Positions 36,272 through 45,584 of a DNA stretch of 56,535 nt are shown here, piece by piece. This stretch comes from Alistipes sp. GTDB taxonomy: Bacteria > Bacteroidota > Bacteroidia > Bacteroidales > Rikenellaceae. The stretch is taken from NCBI GenBank assembly GCA_017558115.1, contig JAFYWG010000036.1, forward strand, positions 1-56,535, in the 5' to 3' direction. The notes beneath the pieces are model-generated. The model was not told where the DNA came from. It did no database searches and saw only the letters and a program-made list of their open reading frames with translations. Position 1 is the first letter of the stretch. Each line of letters opens with the position of its first letter. Both the position numbers and the translations under genes were made by a program.

Positions 36272-38650
36272 ATGCGAAGAATAATTATTATATGCAGCCT
36301 GCTACTACTGCTAATCCCATTTGCTGCCTATGCTGAAGAGACACCGCAAGAGGAGAGTCGTCCAAAGATAGGCCTCGTGTTGTCGGGTGGTGGTGCTAAG
36401 GGTGCAGCGCATATTGGTGTGTTGAAATATATCGAGGAGGCGGGAATACCTATCGACTACATCGCTGGTACGAGCATGGGCTCTATCGTGGGCGGTATGT
36501 ATGCGTTGGGGTATTCGGCCGATGAGATTCTCGACATTATCAGCAGCGTAGATTGGAATCGTCTTATAAGCAACGAGGTGGATAGGCGCGAGACATCGTT
36601 CTCACTCAAGTCGCGAAAGGAGACGCAACTCATTACCATCCCGTTCTCGTTAAGTACGCATAAGGAGGATTTTAAGGCAAATTCGTTCAGAAACTCCCTG
36701 CCTAAGGGCATCGTGTCGGGCGATAACCTAATCAATCTATTCAACTCGCTTGCGGTGGGCTACTCCGATAATATCGCTTTCGAGGAGTTGCCCATACCAT
36801 TTATCTGTATCGCTACGAATATGATAAGCGGCGAGGCCGATGTGTTGGATGATGGTGAGTTTACGAAGGCACTACGTGCCTCGATGGCTATTCCCATTCT
36901 GTTCGACCCTATTAAGATGAACGAGACGCTATATGCCGATGGCGGCCTTACGAGCAACTTCCCCGCAGAGCAGTGTAGGGCTATGGGTGCTGACTACATC
37001 ATCGGAGTAAGTATGTCGCCAGGTTTGGAGGATAACCCAGAAAAACTCACCTCGATTCTCTCTCAGGTTAAGCAGCTTAAGGAGATTATCACAGATAAGG
37101 AGTTTGAACAATACCATGAGCATTGCGATATCTTCATCAGTCCCGACTTGAAGGGTGTGGGTATGCTAAGTTTCAACGCTGAGAGCGTAGCACGAGTGAC
37201 GCAGAGCGGTTACGAGGCTGCAGCGGCTCAAAAGGATAAGTTCGTGTGGTTGAGGGAGTTGGTATATTCTGGTACGGCAGAGTCTGCGCCCATCGCTTCG
37301 TCGAAGCCTAAGGCGGTGAACATCCTCAATAACATAGTGCAGATCTCGAAGATAGAGATGGTAGGCGTGGAGGATGAGATTGAGCGCTGGATGCGTCGTG
37401 TGAGCACGGTGAGCGTAGGCGACTACGTATGCAAGGATGATATAGACGAGACGGTATCTATATACTATGGTACGGGTAGCTATAAGAGTGTGACATACTC
37501 TCTGCATAATGACCCCGATACTCCAGATGGCTATATCCTACGTTATAACTTTGTGGAGAAGCCCCCTCACGACCTCGGCTTTGGCGCTAGGTTCGATTCA
37601 CAGGATATGCTCTCGGTACTGTTGCATGTGGGCGTGAATAGCAACCGCTTGAGTGGCTTTAAGGCCGACTTGGATGCTAAGTTGGGTGGTAACCAGTGGC
37701 TAAAACTGAATATGTCGTACGGACACCATCTGCTCTTTCCGAAGATAAATTTTGCATATCAATTCCGAAATTCGGAGCTCGATGTCTACGATATGGATGA
37801 ACTTGTGATGAACGAGAAGTTCTTGCAGCATAAGTTTAGACTCTACCTATCGGAGAGCTATTCGCGAACTATAAGCATGGGCTTAGGCTTCGAGACCGAG
37901 GTGCTTACGCCGAGAAAGGTTATGTATATGGATTATGATATTGCCGATGTGGATTTCAAGTCAGTGAATACCTTGGGTGCATTTGCATACTTTAGCTTCG
38001 ACAATTGTAATAAGAGCCGCTTCGCAACGCGAGGCGTAAAGGGTAGGATAGACTTCACGTGGAAGGATTGTACGTTTAACTCTAAGGGGGTGCAGAAACT
38101 TCACTACGGATCGGCGGTGTTCGGCTTCGAGGGCTATGTGCCCGTTGTGGAGAATAGGTTTGTTATCATACCTCAGCTCTATGGTAGCTTCCTGTTTGGT
38201 GCGGGTGCTACAAATGGCACACATAGTGGCTGGAACCAGTTGTTTCAGGGTCCTGTGCCTATGTATTCATATATGAATAACGTGCTTGGCGGCGTAGAGA
38301 TGGGACGATATATCGACCAGCAGTTGCCCTTTATTGGCATGAATAAGACGTCGTTTGCGTTCAATAACCTGGCAATTCTCCGCGCTGATTTTCGTGTTAG
38401 AGTCTATAAGAACCACTATTTGACGGCTATGGTCAACTATGGCCGCTCGAGCATAAGCCTCAATAACTTCTTCAAGGAGCGCGATGTGCTGGAGTGGAGC
38501 GAACTCTACGATTACAACGCTTCGAATTGGTGGGGTGCCGGCATCAGATACTCTCTCGATACGAAAGTAGGTCCCATAAATTTCGATATTAGTTCATCGA
38601 ATATTTCCAAAACGGTAAACCTATACTTCAGCTTTGGATACTACTTCTAA
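36272..38650 (+). CDS. Patatin-like phospholipase with C-terminal outer-membrane beta-barrel
   Basis: 792 residues. Signal peptide MRRIIIICSLLLLLIPFAAYA-E. The patatin domain (about 32-330) has the oxyanion loop GGGAKGAAH, the nucleophile Ser68 in GTSMG and the Asp of the dyad (Asp223) in DGGLTSNFP, so it should be an active lipase. A POTRA-like segment (about 350-435) leads to a beta-barrel of the BamA/Omp85 type (about 440-792) ending in aromatic-rich strands and FSFGYYF. The layout matches the PlpD-type (type Vd) autotransporters. It should sit in the outer membrane and act on phospholipid; whether the lipase faces outside or the periplasm cannot be told. Confidence 0.88.
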   Translation: MRRIIIICSLLLLLIPFAAYAEETPQEESRPKIGLVLSGGGAKGAAHIGVLKYIEEAGIPIDYIAGTSMGSIVGGMYALGYSADEILDIISSVDWNRLISNEVDRRETSFSLKSRKETQLITIPFSLSTHKEDFKANSFRNSLPKGIVSGDNLINLFNSLAVGYSDNIAFEELPIPFICIATNMISGEADVLDDGEFTKALRASMAIPILFDPIKMNETLYADGGLTSNFPAEQCRAMGADYIIGVSMSPGLEDNPEKLTSILSQVKQLKEIITDKEFEQYHEHCDIFISPDLKGVGMLSFNAESVARVTQSGYEAAAAQKDKFVWLRELVYSGTAESAPIASSKPKAVNILNNIVQISKIEMVGVEDEIERWMRRVSTVSVGDYVCKDDIDETVSIYYGTGSYKSVTYSLHNDPDTPDGYILRYNFVEKPPHDLGFGARFDSQDMLSVLLHVGVNSNRLSGFKADLDAKLGGNQWLKLNMSYGHHLLFPKINFAYQFRNSELDVYDMDELVMNEKFLQHKFRLYLSESYSRTISMGLGFETEVLTPRKVMYMDYDIADVDFKSVNTLGAFAYFSFDNCNKSRFATRGVKGRIDFTWKDCTFNSKGVQKLHYGSAVFGFEGYVPVVENRFVIIPQLYGSFLFGAGATNGTHSGWNQLFQGPVPMYSYMNNVLGGVEMGRYIDQQLPFIGMNKTSFAFNNLAILRADFRVRVYKNHYLTAMVNYGRSSISLNNFFKERDVLEWSELYDYNASNWWGAGIRYSLDTKVGPINFDISSSNISKTVNLYFSFGYYF

Positions 38651-38677
38651 ATGGTGGACTGATGCAGTTATAAGACA

Positions 38678-38705
38678 AGAAAAGGCGGAGTAATCCGCCT
38701 TTTCT
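38678..38705. terminator. Bidirectional terminator between the patatin gene and mnmE
   Basis: AGAAAAGGCGGA-gtaa-TCCGCCTTTTCT is a perfect 12-pair stem with A/T-rich flanks on both sides. It lies 27 bases after the patatin stop and 19 bases past the mnmE stop on the other strand. Confidence 0.88.
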
Positions 38706-38724
38706 GTTGTCGCCTATTGGGGTG

Positions 38725-40074
38725 TTACTTGCCGATGCAGAAGTGGGAGAAGATGGAGTGGAGGATATCGTCGGAGGTGATTTCGCCGGTGATTTCACCT
38801 AAGTAGTGGACCACTCTGCGGATGTCTTCGCTCAAAAGGTCCGAGGGAAGACCATTATCCATCGCCGTGCGGGCAGAGGTAAGCGCCGTATAGGCCTCGC
38901 GCAAGGCAGCGTAGTGGCGCATATTAGATACTACAACACTACCCGTGCCGAGCTTAGAGGTGTCGATAGTGGCTGCCAATCTCTCGCGCAACGCCTCGAT
39001 GCCGATGCCACTCTTGGCAGATATGCAGAGGGTGTCGGGCGAAAGTGTCGCGGGGGCTGGCGTGGTGTCTATCTTATTGACCACGCGGATGTGGTGTTGT
39101 GTGTCGCTATCCTCCACGGCGTCGAACGTCGGGTTGTCGGCCGTAGTGAGGTGGATGACGATACTGGCATTGGCAATGGCGCGGTGTGTGCGGTCGATGC
39201 CCATTTGCTCGAGCTTGTCGGCCGTGGTGTGGATGCCCGCGGTGTCGACAAAGCGGTAGCGCACGCCGTTAATCGTAGTTGTAGCCTCGATGGTGTCGCG
39301 GGTGGTGCCGGCGATATCCGAGACCATAGCTCTATCTTCCTCTACGAGGGCGTTAAGCAGAGTGCTCTTGCCTACGTTGGGCTTACCGACAATTGCCACA
39401 TTAACACCATTTTTGAGTGCCTTACCTAAGGCAAAGGATGATGTCAATTGCTCTATCTGTGAGCCTATGGCGTCGAGGGTAGTGCGTAGCGTTGTGCGGT
39501 CAGCAAACTCCACGTCCTCCTCCGAGAAGTCGAGTTCCAACTCCAGGAGTGAGCATAGGCGTAGAAGCTCATCGCGAAGCGAAGTGAGTCGCTCTGAGTA
39601 GCCTCCACGCATCTGCGTTGATGCCACGTTGTGTGACCACATAGAGTCTGAAGCGATGATGTCGGCAACGGCCTCGGCACGGCTGAGGTCCATCTTGCCA
39701 GCAAGGAAGGCGCGGCGGGTGAACTCACCAGGCATGGCCATCTTGGCACCGCGGTTGATGGCGAGGCGCAGTAGCTCCGAGGTGATATACTCCGAGCCGT
39801 GTAGTGTAATCTCTACGGTGTCATCACCCGTATAGGAGTGAGGGGCGCGGAAGAGTGCCACTACAACATCGTCTATAGTACGTTCGCTCTCGTCTACGAT
39901 ACGGCCATAGTGTAGGGTATAGCCCTCGCAGTTGCGAAGGGGCTTCTTGCCACGAAAGAGGCCATCGGCAATATCTATTGCACGGTTGCCACTTAGGCGC
40001 ACGACCATGACTGCACCACCCGCAACTGTGGCTGGGGCGATGATGGTGGTATCCGTATCGAGGTGGTTGTACAT
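38725..40074 (-). CDS. mnmE: tRNA modification GTPase MnmE
   Basis: With MnmG it adds the aminomethyl-type group to wobble uridine 34 of certain tRNAs. 449 residues. The N-terminal folate-binding domain is followed by a helical domain interrupted by the G domain: GKPNVGKSTLLNAL (G1), DIAGTTRD (G2), DTAGIHTTADKLE (G3) and NKID (G4). The C-terminal CIGK carries the catalytic Cys. It lies 17 bases after the lytic transglycosylase gene, so it is probably the last gene of the par operon. Confidence 0.95.
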   Translation of the reverse strand: MYNHLDTDTTIIAPATVAGGAVMVVRLSGNRAIDIADGLFRGKKPLRNCEGYTLHYGRIVDESERTIDDVVVALFRAPHSYTGDDTVEITLHGSEYITSELLRLAINRGAKMAMPGEFTRRAFLAGKMDLSRAEAVADIIASDSMWSHNVASTQMRGGYSERLTSLRDELLRLCSLLELELDFSEEDVEFADRTTLRTTLDAIGSQIEQLTSSFALGKALKNGVNVAIVGKPNVGKSTLLNALVEEDRAMVSDIAGTTRDTIEATTTINGVRYRFVDTAGIHTTADKLEQMGIDRTHRAIANASIVIHLTTADNPTFDAVEDSDTQHHIRVVNKIDTTPAPATLSPDTLCISAKSGIGIEALRERLAATIDTSKLGTGSVVVSNMRHYAALREAYTALTSARTAMDNGLPSDLLSEDIRRVVHYLGEITGEITSDDILHSIFSHFCIGK

Positions 40075-40091
40075 GAGTCAGTTATGTGTGA

Positions 40092-41498
40092 TTATCTGCT
40101 GCTAACCTTTAGCTTCTGGCCAATGCGGAGCGAGTTAGCATTCTTGAGGTTGTTCCACTTCATAAGCTGCTGCACGCTGCATCCATACTTCTTAGCAATA
40201 GCGCTGAGCGTGTCGCCCTTCTTCACGGTGTGGGTAGTGACGGGAGGTGCTTCGTGCTTCTTTTTCTCGATATTAGCATGCACGACGTACTCCTTCAAGT
40301 AGAGGCTATCCTTCGCAAAGATGCTATCGCGCTGGCGGTCGAACTCCGTGAATAGCTCTACGGGTAGTGTGAGGGGGTAGCTCTTGGTTGTAGCTGGGAT
40401 AATCTGCAAGGTGTACTCGGGGTTGAGCATCTTGAGTACCTCGAGGTCGATGTCGAGGGTTGAAGATACCTGCTCGAGGTGGAGTGGGCGATCAATCATG
40501 ATTGTATCCACGGCGATAGGCATGGGAGGTGTGGGCACGGTAACGCCATGTGCGCGATGGTATGCAAAGGCGTAGGTAGCACCCATATATAGGGGTACGT
40601 AGCCACGCGTCTCGGTGGGTAGATACTCGTATATGTCCCAGAAGAGCTGTCCTGCATCCTCGAGGCTCACGCCGCTGTTGCTTAGGGCGCGGTTAACGCG
40701 TCCAGGACCGCAGTTGTATGCTGCGATGGCAAGGGTCCAGTCACCGTAGATGTTATACATGCGCTTGAGGTACTGCGCTGCAGCACGCGAGGCGAGGCGT
40801 GGGTTGCAACGCTCGTCGACCATGGAGTTGATCTCAAGGCCGAACTCCTTACCTGTGGCTGGCATAAACTGCCAGATGCCCACGGCGCTCTTACCTGACT
40901 TTGCAATGGGGCTGAGACCCGACTCTACGATGGCGAGAGTGCGTATCTCGATAGGGATGCCTGCGTTGGTGAACTCCTCCTCGATGATGGGGAAGTAGTA
41001 GTAGGCATAGCTGAAGGTGTTGGCATAGTTGGGTGAGCAGAAGCGCTCGATGGCACTACGCACCTCGTAGTTGTAGGTGAGGGGTACGGGGGTCATGATA
41101 CCTTGTAGGCGTGCTATGTAGAGCGAGTCGGTGTTGTTGTATGTGCCCGTAGCGGTGAGAGCATCGCTATAGCCATTGAAACTTGCGAAGTAGTTGTCGT
41201 AGTACTCCTTAGAGCTGCTTGCGCGCCATAGTGCCAGCACAGAGTCTATCTGCTCGGGGCGATTAGTGGGGCGAGACTCCATGGTTTCGGTAGTGATGGG
41301 GGGCATGGTGCTAAACATCAATGTGTCGCCGCTATGACTCTGCTTGATGCTATCTTGACGGCGCTGAATCTCCTCGGGAGAGGTGTAGCGCTTGTTGACG
41401 CCACGGCGCTGACGCTGGGCGTATAGTGAGCTGTCTAACGACGCAATGACGATTAATGACGCAACGAGAAGTAGCGTCTTTATAAATCCTGTCTTCAT
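40092..41498 (-). CDS. MltD-like lytic transglycosylase with LysM domain
   Basis: Cuts peptidoglycan glycan strands to anhydro-muropeptides. 468 residues with an N-terminal signal segment ([17 protein letters not shown]). The SLT domain has the catalytic Glu in [23 protein letters not shown], then [21 protein letters not shown], the GEWL/MltD pattern. One LysM repeat closes the protein ([19 protein letters not shown] to the C-terminus). It acts in the periplasm. The gene sits 9 bases after the DUF5683 gene in the parAB run, an order seen in other Bacteroidetes. The symbol is not assigned because the E. coli mltD name may not transfer. Confidence 0.92.
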   Translation of the reverse strand: MKTGFIKTLLLVASLIVIASLDSSLYAQRQRRGVNKRYTSPEEIQRRQDSIKQSHSGDTLMFSTMPPITTETMESRPTNRPEQIDSVLALWRASSSKEYYDNYFASFNGYSDALTATGTYNNTDSLYIARLQGIMTPVPLTYNYEVRSAIERFCSPNYANTFSYAYYYFPIIEEEFTNAGIPIEIRTLAIVESGLSPIAKSGKSAVGIWQFMPATGKEFGLEINSMVDERCNPRLASRAAAQYLKRMYNIYGDWTLAIAAYNCGPGRVNRALSNSGVSLEDAGQLFWDIYEYLPTETRGYVPLYMGATYAFAYHRAHGVTVPTPPMPIAVDTIMIDRPLHLEQVSSTLDIDLEVLKMLNPEYTLQIIPATTKSYPLTLPVELFTEFDRQRDSIFAKDSLYLKEYVVHANIEKKKHEAPPVTTHTVKKGDTLSAIAKKYGCSVQQLMKWNNLKNANSLRIGQKLKVSSR

Positions 41499-41507
41499 TC
41501 TCTATGC

Positions 41508-42725
41508 TTAAAATTTCAGACTCATATTGACGCCCATAAGCGGGGTGGAGCCTACGGGAGAGTAGTCGAAGTATGGTTCGAGGTTCATGGTTAGGTCGTC
41601 CGAGATATCGTAGTCCTGGAGGTGAGCATCTACGTGTGCATCGATAATTTGCAAGATGTAGACACCCGCAGTAAGCAGGATACAGAGGTCTCGGTTACGA
41701 CGATAGCTATCCTTGAGGTTCTTCAAGAAGGTGGCAGAGTATGCGCCACGGAACTCGTCGGCAGCACCTCCAGGGTACTTATCGGGGTTCTTATCGTAGT
41801 CGACACGTAGGGCATATGCCGTCTTGAAGCGCTTGTAGCCACGGTTATTCCAGTCGATGGTATAGATGGTCGAGGCCAAGCCACCGATGACGATGGGCAC
41901 GCGCCAGTAGCTCTTGTTGTATATCTGTCCGGCACCTGGACATATGGTCGAGAGGGTAGTGGCCTTCTTTACGTGCGACACGTCGTTTGTTGAGTAGTTG
42001 ATAGCAGCATCGCCAATGAAGTAGAGATATGTGGCGATAGCAACACCTGCATATATCTGCTGGCGGGTGTTGTGGCGTATCATCTTCTCTTGTATAGCAT
42101 CCAACTCGGGGGTACGCATATATCCGTGGTCGACAAGATACTGGTCGTACTGCTTCTTGAGAGGTTTGTATTGCTTATTCTCGTAGGCAAACATACCTAC
42201 CGAGGCGCCAACAACGGGGTAGAGAATGCTGAGCTTCCAGTACTGCTTGTTGTATATCTGTCCGAAGCCAGGGAGGGGTACAGACAAGAAGCACACCTTC
42301 GAGAGACCCATGGAGTCGCTGATGAAGGGCTTACGCACCTCGCCATGCTTATTTAGGCGTATGCGCTTGCCGTCGGGTGAGATGCTATCACCGCGGCCAC
42401 GTGCTGCAGAGTCGCGCTTGAGTGTTGCGGCAATGGCGCTACGCATAGAGTCACGAGCGCTATCTGGGAGGTTGTCGTAGAGCTCGTTTGTCGCACGACC
42501 GAGAGAGTCGAGGTGACGGAAGTAGAGCGAGTCGCGGCGTGCTGCAGCCTCGGCCTTAGCCTTAAGCAGAGCTGCCGAGTCGATGGGTACAAGACCTCCA
42601 TTGCTGATGGTGCGGACATTGCCACGCAGCCTCTCGCGGTCATACTCCTGAGCAGAGACACCCTCGGCAACTGCAAAAATAGCAATCACCGCCATGATCA
42701 TGGCTATGGATATCCGTTTAATCAT
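41508..42725 (-). CDS. DUF5683 envelope protein
   Basis: 405 residues from the ATG at 42725; a TTG five codons earlier is less likely. The signal peptide MIKRISIAMIMAVIAIFAVAEGVSA leads to a variable region, then the DUF5683 core with two copies of a PGxGQIYNKxYW motif (near 160 and 268). These short hydrophobic-aromatic repeats and nearby TM-like stretches suggest a membrane protein. Function is not known. It lies between parB (20 bases upstream) and the transglycosylase, which hints at a link to wall or division work, but that is only context. Confidence 0.85.
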   Translation of the reverse strand: MIKRISIAMIMAVIAIFAVAEGVSAQEYDRERLRGNVRTISNGGLVPIDSAALLKAKAEAAARRDSLYFRHLDSLGRATNELYDNLPDSARDSMRSAIAATLKRDSAARGRGDSISPDGKRIRLNKHGEVRKPFISDSMGLSKVCFLSVPLPGFGQIYNKQYWKLSILYPVVGASVGMFAYENKQYKPLKKQYDQYLVDHGYMRTPELDAIQEKMIRHNTRQQIYAGVAIATYLYFIGDAAINYSTNDVSHVKKATTLSTICPGAGQIYNKSYWRVPIVIGGLASTIYTIDWNNRGYKRFKTAYALRVDYDKNPDKYPGGAADEFRGAYSATFLKNLKDSYRRNRDLCILLTAGVYILQIIDAHVDAHLQDYDISDDLTMNLEPYFDYSPVGSTPLMGVNMSLKF

Positions 42726-42745
42726 ACCTATACTCACCAACGTAC

Positions 42746-43627
42746 TTAGTTGTTATTTATTTTGTGAAGCTTCTCGATGAGCATATCGACCTCCGCGTCG
42801 TTAGCGCACTCTATGGTGATGCGGCTGGCGCCACTCTTTGTGCGCTTGATGGAGATATTGTCGCTGAAGAGGCGCTCGAGCTCGTCTACAAGTTTCGAGA
42901 ATGACTCGGGATACTCCTCCTCTAACTCGGTCTCCAAACTGCGGGGCTCGCTCATCTTGCGTGCCAAAGCCTCGGCCTGGCGCACAGACATACCCTTCTT
43001 CACGCAGCGCTTCATAGCCTTAATCTGCTCGGCGGGGTCGAGGGCGGCGATAGCCTTAGCGTGACCCATGGTGATGACACCCTCCTTGAGGGCCAACTGC
43101 ACCTCTGAGGGCTGGCTAAGTAGGCGCATGTAGTTCGATACGGTAGAGCGCTTCTTACCTACCTTGTCGGCCATAGCCTCCTGTGTGAGACCGCACTCCT
43201 CGATAAGACGTTGCATGCCCAAGGCAATCTCTATGGCGTTAAGGTCCTGGCGCTGGATGTTCTCCACGAGGGCCATGGCGTGGAGGTCCTCATCCTCCAC
43301 CTCGCGGATATATGCTGGGAGGGTCTCGAGGCCTGCCATCTGCGAAGCACGCCAGCGGCGCTCACCGCTGATGATGGTAAACTTGCCATCGTTGCGGCGA
43401 CGTAGCGTGATGGGCTGGATGACGCCGAGTGTAGCGATAGATGCCGAGAGCTCTGCGAGGGCCTCGGTGTCGAAGTCGTGACGGGGCTGCAAGGGGTTGG
43501 GTACGATGTCGGCAATAGCCACCTCTGCCATCTCGGACATGGGCTTAGCGCTCTGTGCGGGATTGACATCGCCAAAAAGGGCGTCGAGGCCACGGCCCAA
43601 TCCTCTCTTATTCTTTACGGTAGTCAT
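42746..43627 (-). CDS. parB: Chromosome partition protein ParB
   Basis: 293 residues. Binds parS sites and spreads as a CTP-dependent clamp, working with ParA. NPLQPRHDFDTEALAELSASI and the CTP-binding ISGERRWRASQMAG motif (near 95) are intact, followed by the helix-turn-helix GLTQEAMADKVGKKRSTVSNYM and a C-terminal dimer domain. The N-terminus has the short basic patch KRGLGRGLDALFG typical of chromosomal ParB. It starts 16 bases after parA. A parS site was not found by eye. Confidence 0.94.
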   Translation of the reverse strand: MTTVKNKRGLGRGLDALFGDVNPAQSAKPMSEMAEVAIADIVPNPLQPRHDFDTEALAELSASIATLGVIQPITLRRRNDGKFTIISGERRWRASQMAGLETLPAYIREVEDEDLHAMALVENIQRQDLNAIEIALGMQRLIEECGLTQEAMADKVGKKRSTVSNYMRLLSQPSEVQLALKEGVITMGHAKAIAALDPAEQIKAMKRCVKKGMSVRQAEALARKMSEPRSLETELEEEYPESFSKLVDELERLFSDNISIKRTKSGASRITIECANDAEVDMLIEKLHKINNN

Positions 43628-43643
43628 ATCTCTTGTTTATCTT

Positions 43644-44414
43644 TTATTCTCGCTTTGTCTTATTGCGCTTGAGGAACTCGCGGGCAAGGCTCAGGTAGTT
43701 GGCAGCACCCACAGCTGCTGCGTCGTAGAGCATGATGGGCTTACCGTGTGAGGGGGCCTCGCCAAGGCGTATGTTGCGCTGGATGATGGTCTCGTATGCC
43801 AACTCGCCAAAGTGCTCGCGTACCTCGCTTACAACCTGGTTGTTGAGTTTGTTGCGCATATACATTGTGAGCACGAATCCCTCGATGGCCAGTGCGGGGT
43901 TGAGACGGCTCTTAACCATCTTGATGGAGTTCAAAAGTTTGCTCAAGCCCTCCAACGCCAAGTACTCACACTGTACAGGTACGAGCACCGAGTCAACGGC
44001 TGTGAGGATGTTGACGGTGGTGAAACCCAACGATGGTGAGCAGTCGATGAATATGTAGTCGTAGTCGCCGCGCACGGAGTCTACGATGCCCTTGATGATG
44101 TGGTGGGCATTCTCCATCTGCGAGAGGTCGGTATCTGCCGCTACAAGGTTGATTGACGAGGGGAGCAACCACAACTTCTTGATGTCTGCCGAGTGGAGGA
44201 TGACATCACGCGCCTGGACGTCGCCCACGATGCACTCGTAGAGGCCCTGCTGGTTGATGTCGAAGCCCAATCCTGAGGTAGCATTTGCCTGGGGGTCGGC
44301 ATCTATAAGCAGCACCTTCTTGCCCAGCAGGGCGACAGATGCCGCGAGGTTTATAGCTGTGGTGGTCTTACCTACGCCACCCTTCTGGTTTGCTAAAGCA
44401 ACAACTTTTGCCAT
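43644..44414 (-). CDS. parA: Chromosome partition ATPase ParA
   Basis: 256 residues. Deviant Walker A KGGVGKTTTAINLA (10-23), Walker A' LIDADPQANAT and the DCSPSLG motif identify the ParA/Soj type. It lacks the N-terminal DNA-binding domain of plasmid ParA type Ia, as expected for a chromosomal copy. First gene of the parA-parB-DUF5683-transglycosylase-mnmE run. Chromosomal parAB is often near oriC, though no origin was seen here. Confidence 0.94.
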   Translation of the reverse strand: MAKVVALANQKGGVGKTTTAINLAASVALLGKKVLLIDADPQANATSGLGFDINQQGLYECIVGDVQARDVILHSADIKKLWLLPSSINLVAADTDLSQMENAHHIIKGIVDSVRGDYDYIFIDCSPSLGFTTVNILTAVDSVLVPVQCEYLALEGLSKLLNSIKMVKSRLNPALAIEGFVLTMYMRNKLNNQVVSEVREHFGELAYETIIQRNIRLGEAPSHGKPIMLYDAAAVGAANYLSLAREFLKRNKTKRE

Positions 44415-44453
44415 CTATATTTTCTCCTATTATTCACAAATAAATTAATCGGA

Positions 44454-44483
44454 CAAAAATAGTAAATTTTATCCTATTTTCAG
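44454..44483 (-). promoter_or_regulatory. Promoter of the parAB operon
   Basis: TATTTTTG on the minus strand (44461-44454) fits TAnnTTTG; a CTG at 44483-44481 stands where TTG is usual, after 19 bases. The leader would be about 36 bases. Confidence 0.5.
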
Positions 44484-44504
44484 CCTCGATAATTGAAAAA
44501 TTAC

Positions 44505-44512
44505 TACCTTTG
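44505..44512 (+). promoter_or_regulatory. -7 promoter element of the CPBP gene
   Basis: TACCTTTG, exact TAnnTTTG, facing away from the parAB promoter. The start would be near 44517, leaving about 80 bases before the ATG. No -33 TTG at the normal spacing. Confidence 0.5.
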
Positions 44513-44595
44513 TTTGAATTTTGTTGCTCTGCGCCTCAGTATGTTTGAGTTGTGTGGGTGTGGGGTAGTGCCGTAAACCAAAATTATGTGGCTCT

Positions 44596-45426
44596 ATGAA
44601 GCGATTTTTTAAGAGCGTGGGACTTACCACGATGTTTATATTTGTCTTTGTTTTAACGCTCGTGATAGTGGGGGTGTTGGATGCTTTCGCGTTTGATTCA
44701 TTGCCCGGCGACGGACGTTTTATGCTTAGTTATTTCTGCTCAATGATTGCTATATATGGCATAGTAATATTCATTGAGCGTAAGGCATTTAAGCAAGTGC
44801 TTCCTGTCTATAACTCTAAGGCGGGCTTTGACCCCATTGCACTGCTTGCAGGAGTTGTTCTAATCATTGCTATCTCGGTGGTTTTGTTGCCTTTGGAGCA
44901 GGTGTTATCGCCCGATAGTCGCACCTTCGCAAATGGCCCTTGCACGCTCCTTACAGTGGTGCTCATTGCCCCCATTTTCGAGGAGATGATATTCCGTGCG
45001 CGACTATTCAATATCCTTAGTCGTAACACCTCACCCCTTATGTCGGCATCGCTCTCGGCTGCCGCTTTTGGTGCTGTACACATGGAGCCTATCGTCGTTG
45101 TCGAGGCCCTTGTTGTGGGCGTCGTGCTCAGCTACTTCTACCTCTCGAAGCGCTCTATTTTCGCGCCTATAGTCCTACATATATTTAATAATGCTGTGGC
45201 CTACGCCCTTGTTGTGCTGTCGTATCGTGGCGAGTCGTTGCGTGCTATAGTTGGCGGTGGAAAGATGGAGTTTGTGGTATATGCTGTGGCGGTGCTTATC
45301 GTGCTTGTGGGCGCTGTGGTCATCGTGCGCTTCTTTATTAAGGAGAAGGGGCGTATGCGTGGTGTAGAGTGTCAGGATGTGGAGACTCTTACAGACCATC
45401 ATAGTGCAACACAGTTGCCTGAGTAG
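44596..45426 (+). CDS. CPBP-family intramembrane glutamic endopeptidase
   Basis: 276 residues with about seven TM segments. The family motifs are present: EEMIFRARLF (EExxxR, near 137), FGAVHMEPI (FxxxH) and HIFNNAVAY (HxxxN). These residues form the active site in Rce1-type proteases. The substrate is not known; family members cut membrane substrates, process prenylated proteins or give bacteriocin immunity. The C-terminal tail (after 250) is soluble and charged. It stands alone between two divergent/convergent partners. Confidence 0.9.
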   Translation: MKRFFKSVGLTTMFIFVFVLTLVIVGVLDAFAFDSLPGDGRFMLSYFCSMIAIYGIVIFIERKAFKQVLPVYNSKAGFDPIALLAGVVLIIAISVVLLPLEQVLSPDSRTFANGPCTLLTVVLIAPIFEEMIFRARLFNILSRNTSPLMSASLSAAAFGAVHMEPIVVVEALVVGVVLSYFYLSKRSIFAPIVLHIFNNAVAYALVVLSYRGESLRAIVGGGKMEFVVYAVAVLIVLVGAVVIVRFFIKEKGRMRGVECQDVETLTDHHSATQLPE

Positions 45427-45440
45427 TGTATAAATTGAGA

Positions 45441-45489
45441 CATGGAGAATCCCCGCGGCGTAGTACGTTGTGGGGATTTTCCATTTTTG
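45441..45489 (+). terminator. Terminator of the CPBP gene
   Basis: GGAGAATCCCC (45444-45454) pairs with GGGGATTTTCC (45472-45482), one G-T pair, followed by ATTTTT. Confidence 0.8.
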
Positions 45490-45511
45490 GCATTATTACC
45501 CCAAATATAAG

Positions 45512-45550
45512 AATACCCCACGGGAAGTTGTATACAACCCGTGGGGTATT
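45512..45550 (-). terminator. Terminator of korAB
   Basis: AATACCCCACGGG (45512-45524) and CCCGTGGGGTATT (45538-45550) form a perfect 13-pair stem with a loop that is itself palindromic (TTGTATACAA). On the minus strand it is followed by CTTATATTTGG. It lies 35 bases after the korB stop. Confidence 0.75.
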
Positions 45551-45584
45551 GCTTTGCGGTGTAATATCGCTACGCGAAGCGAAA

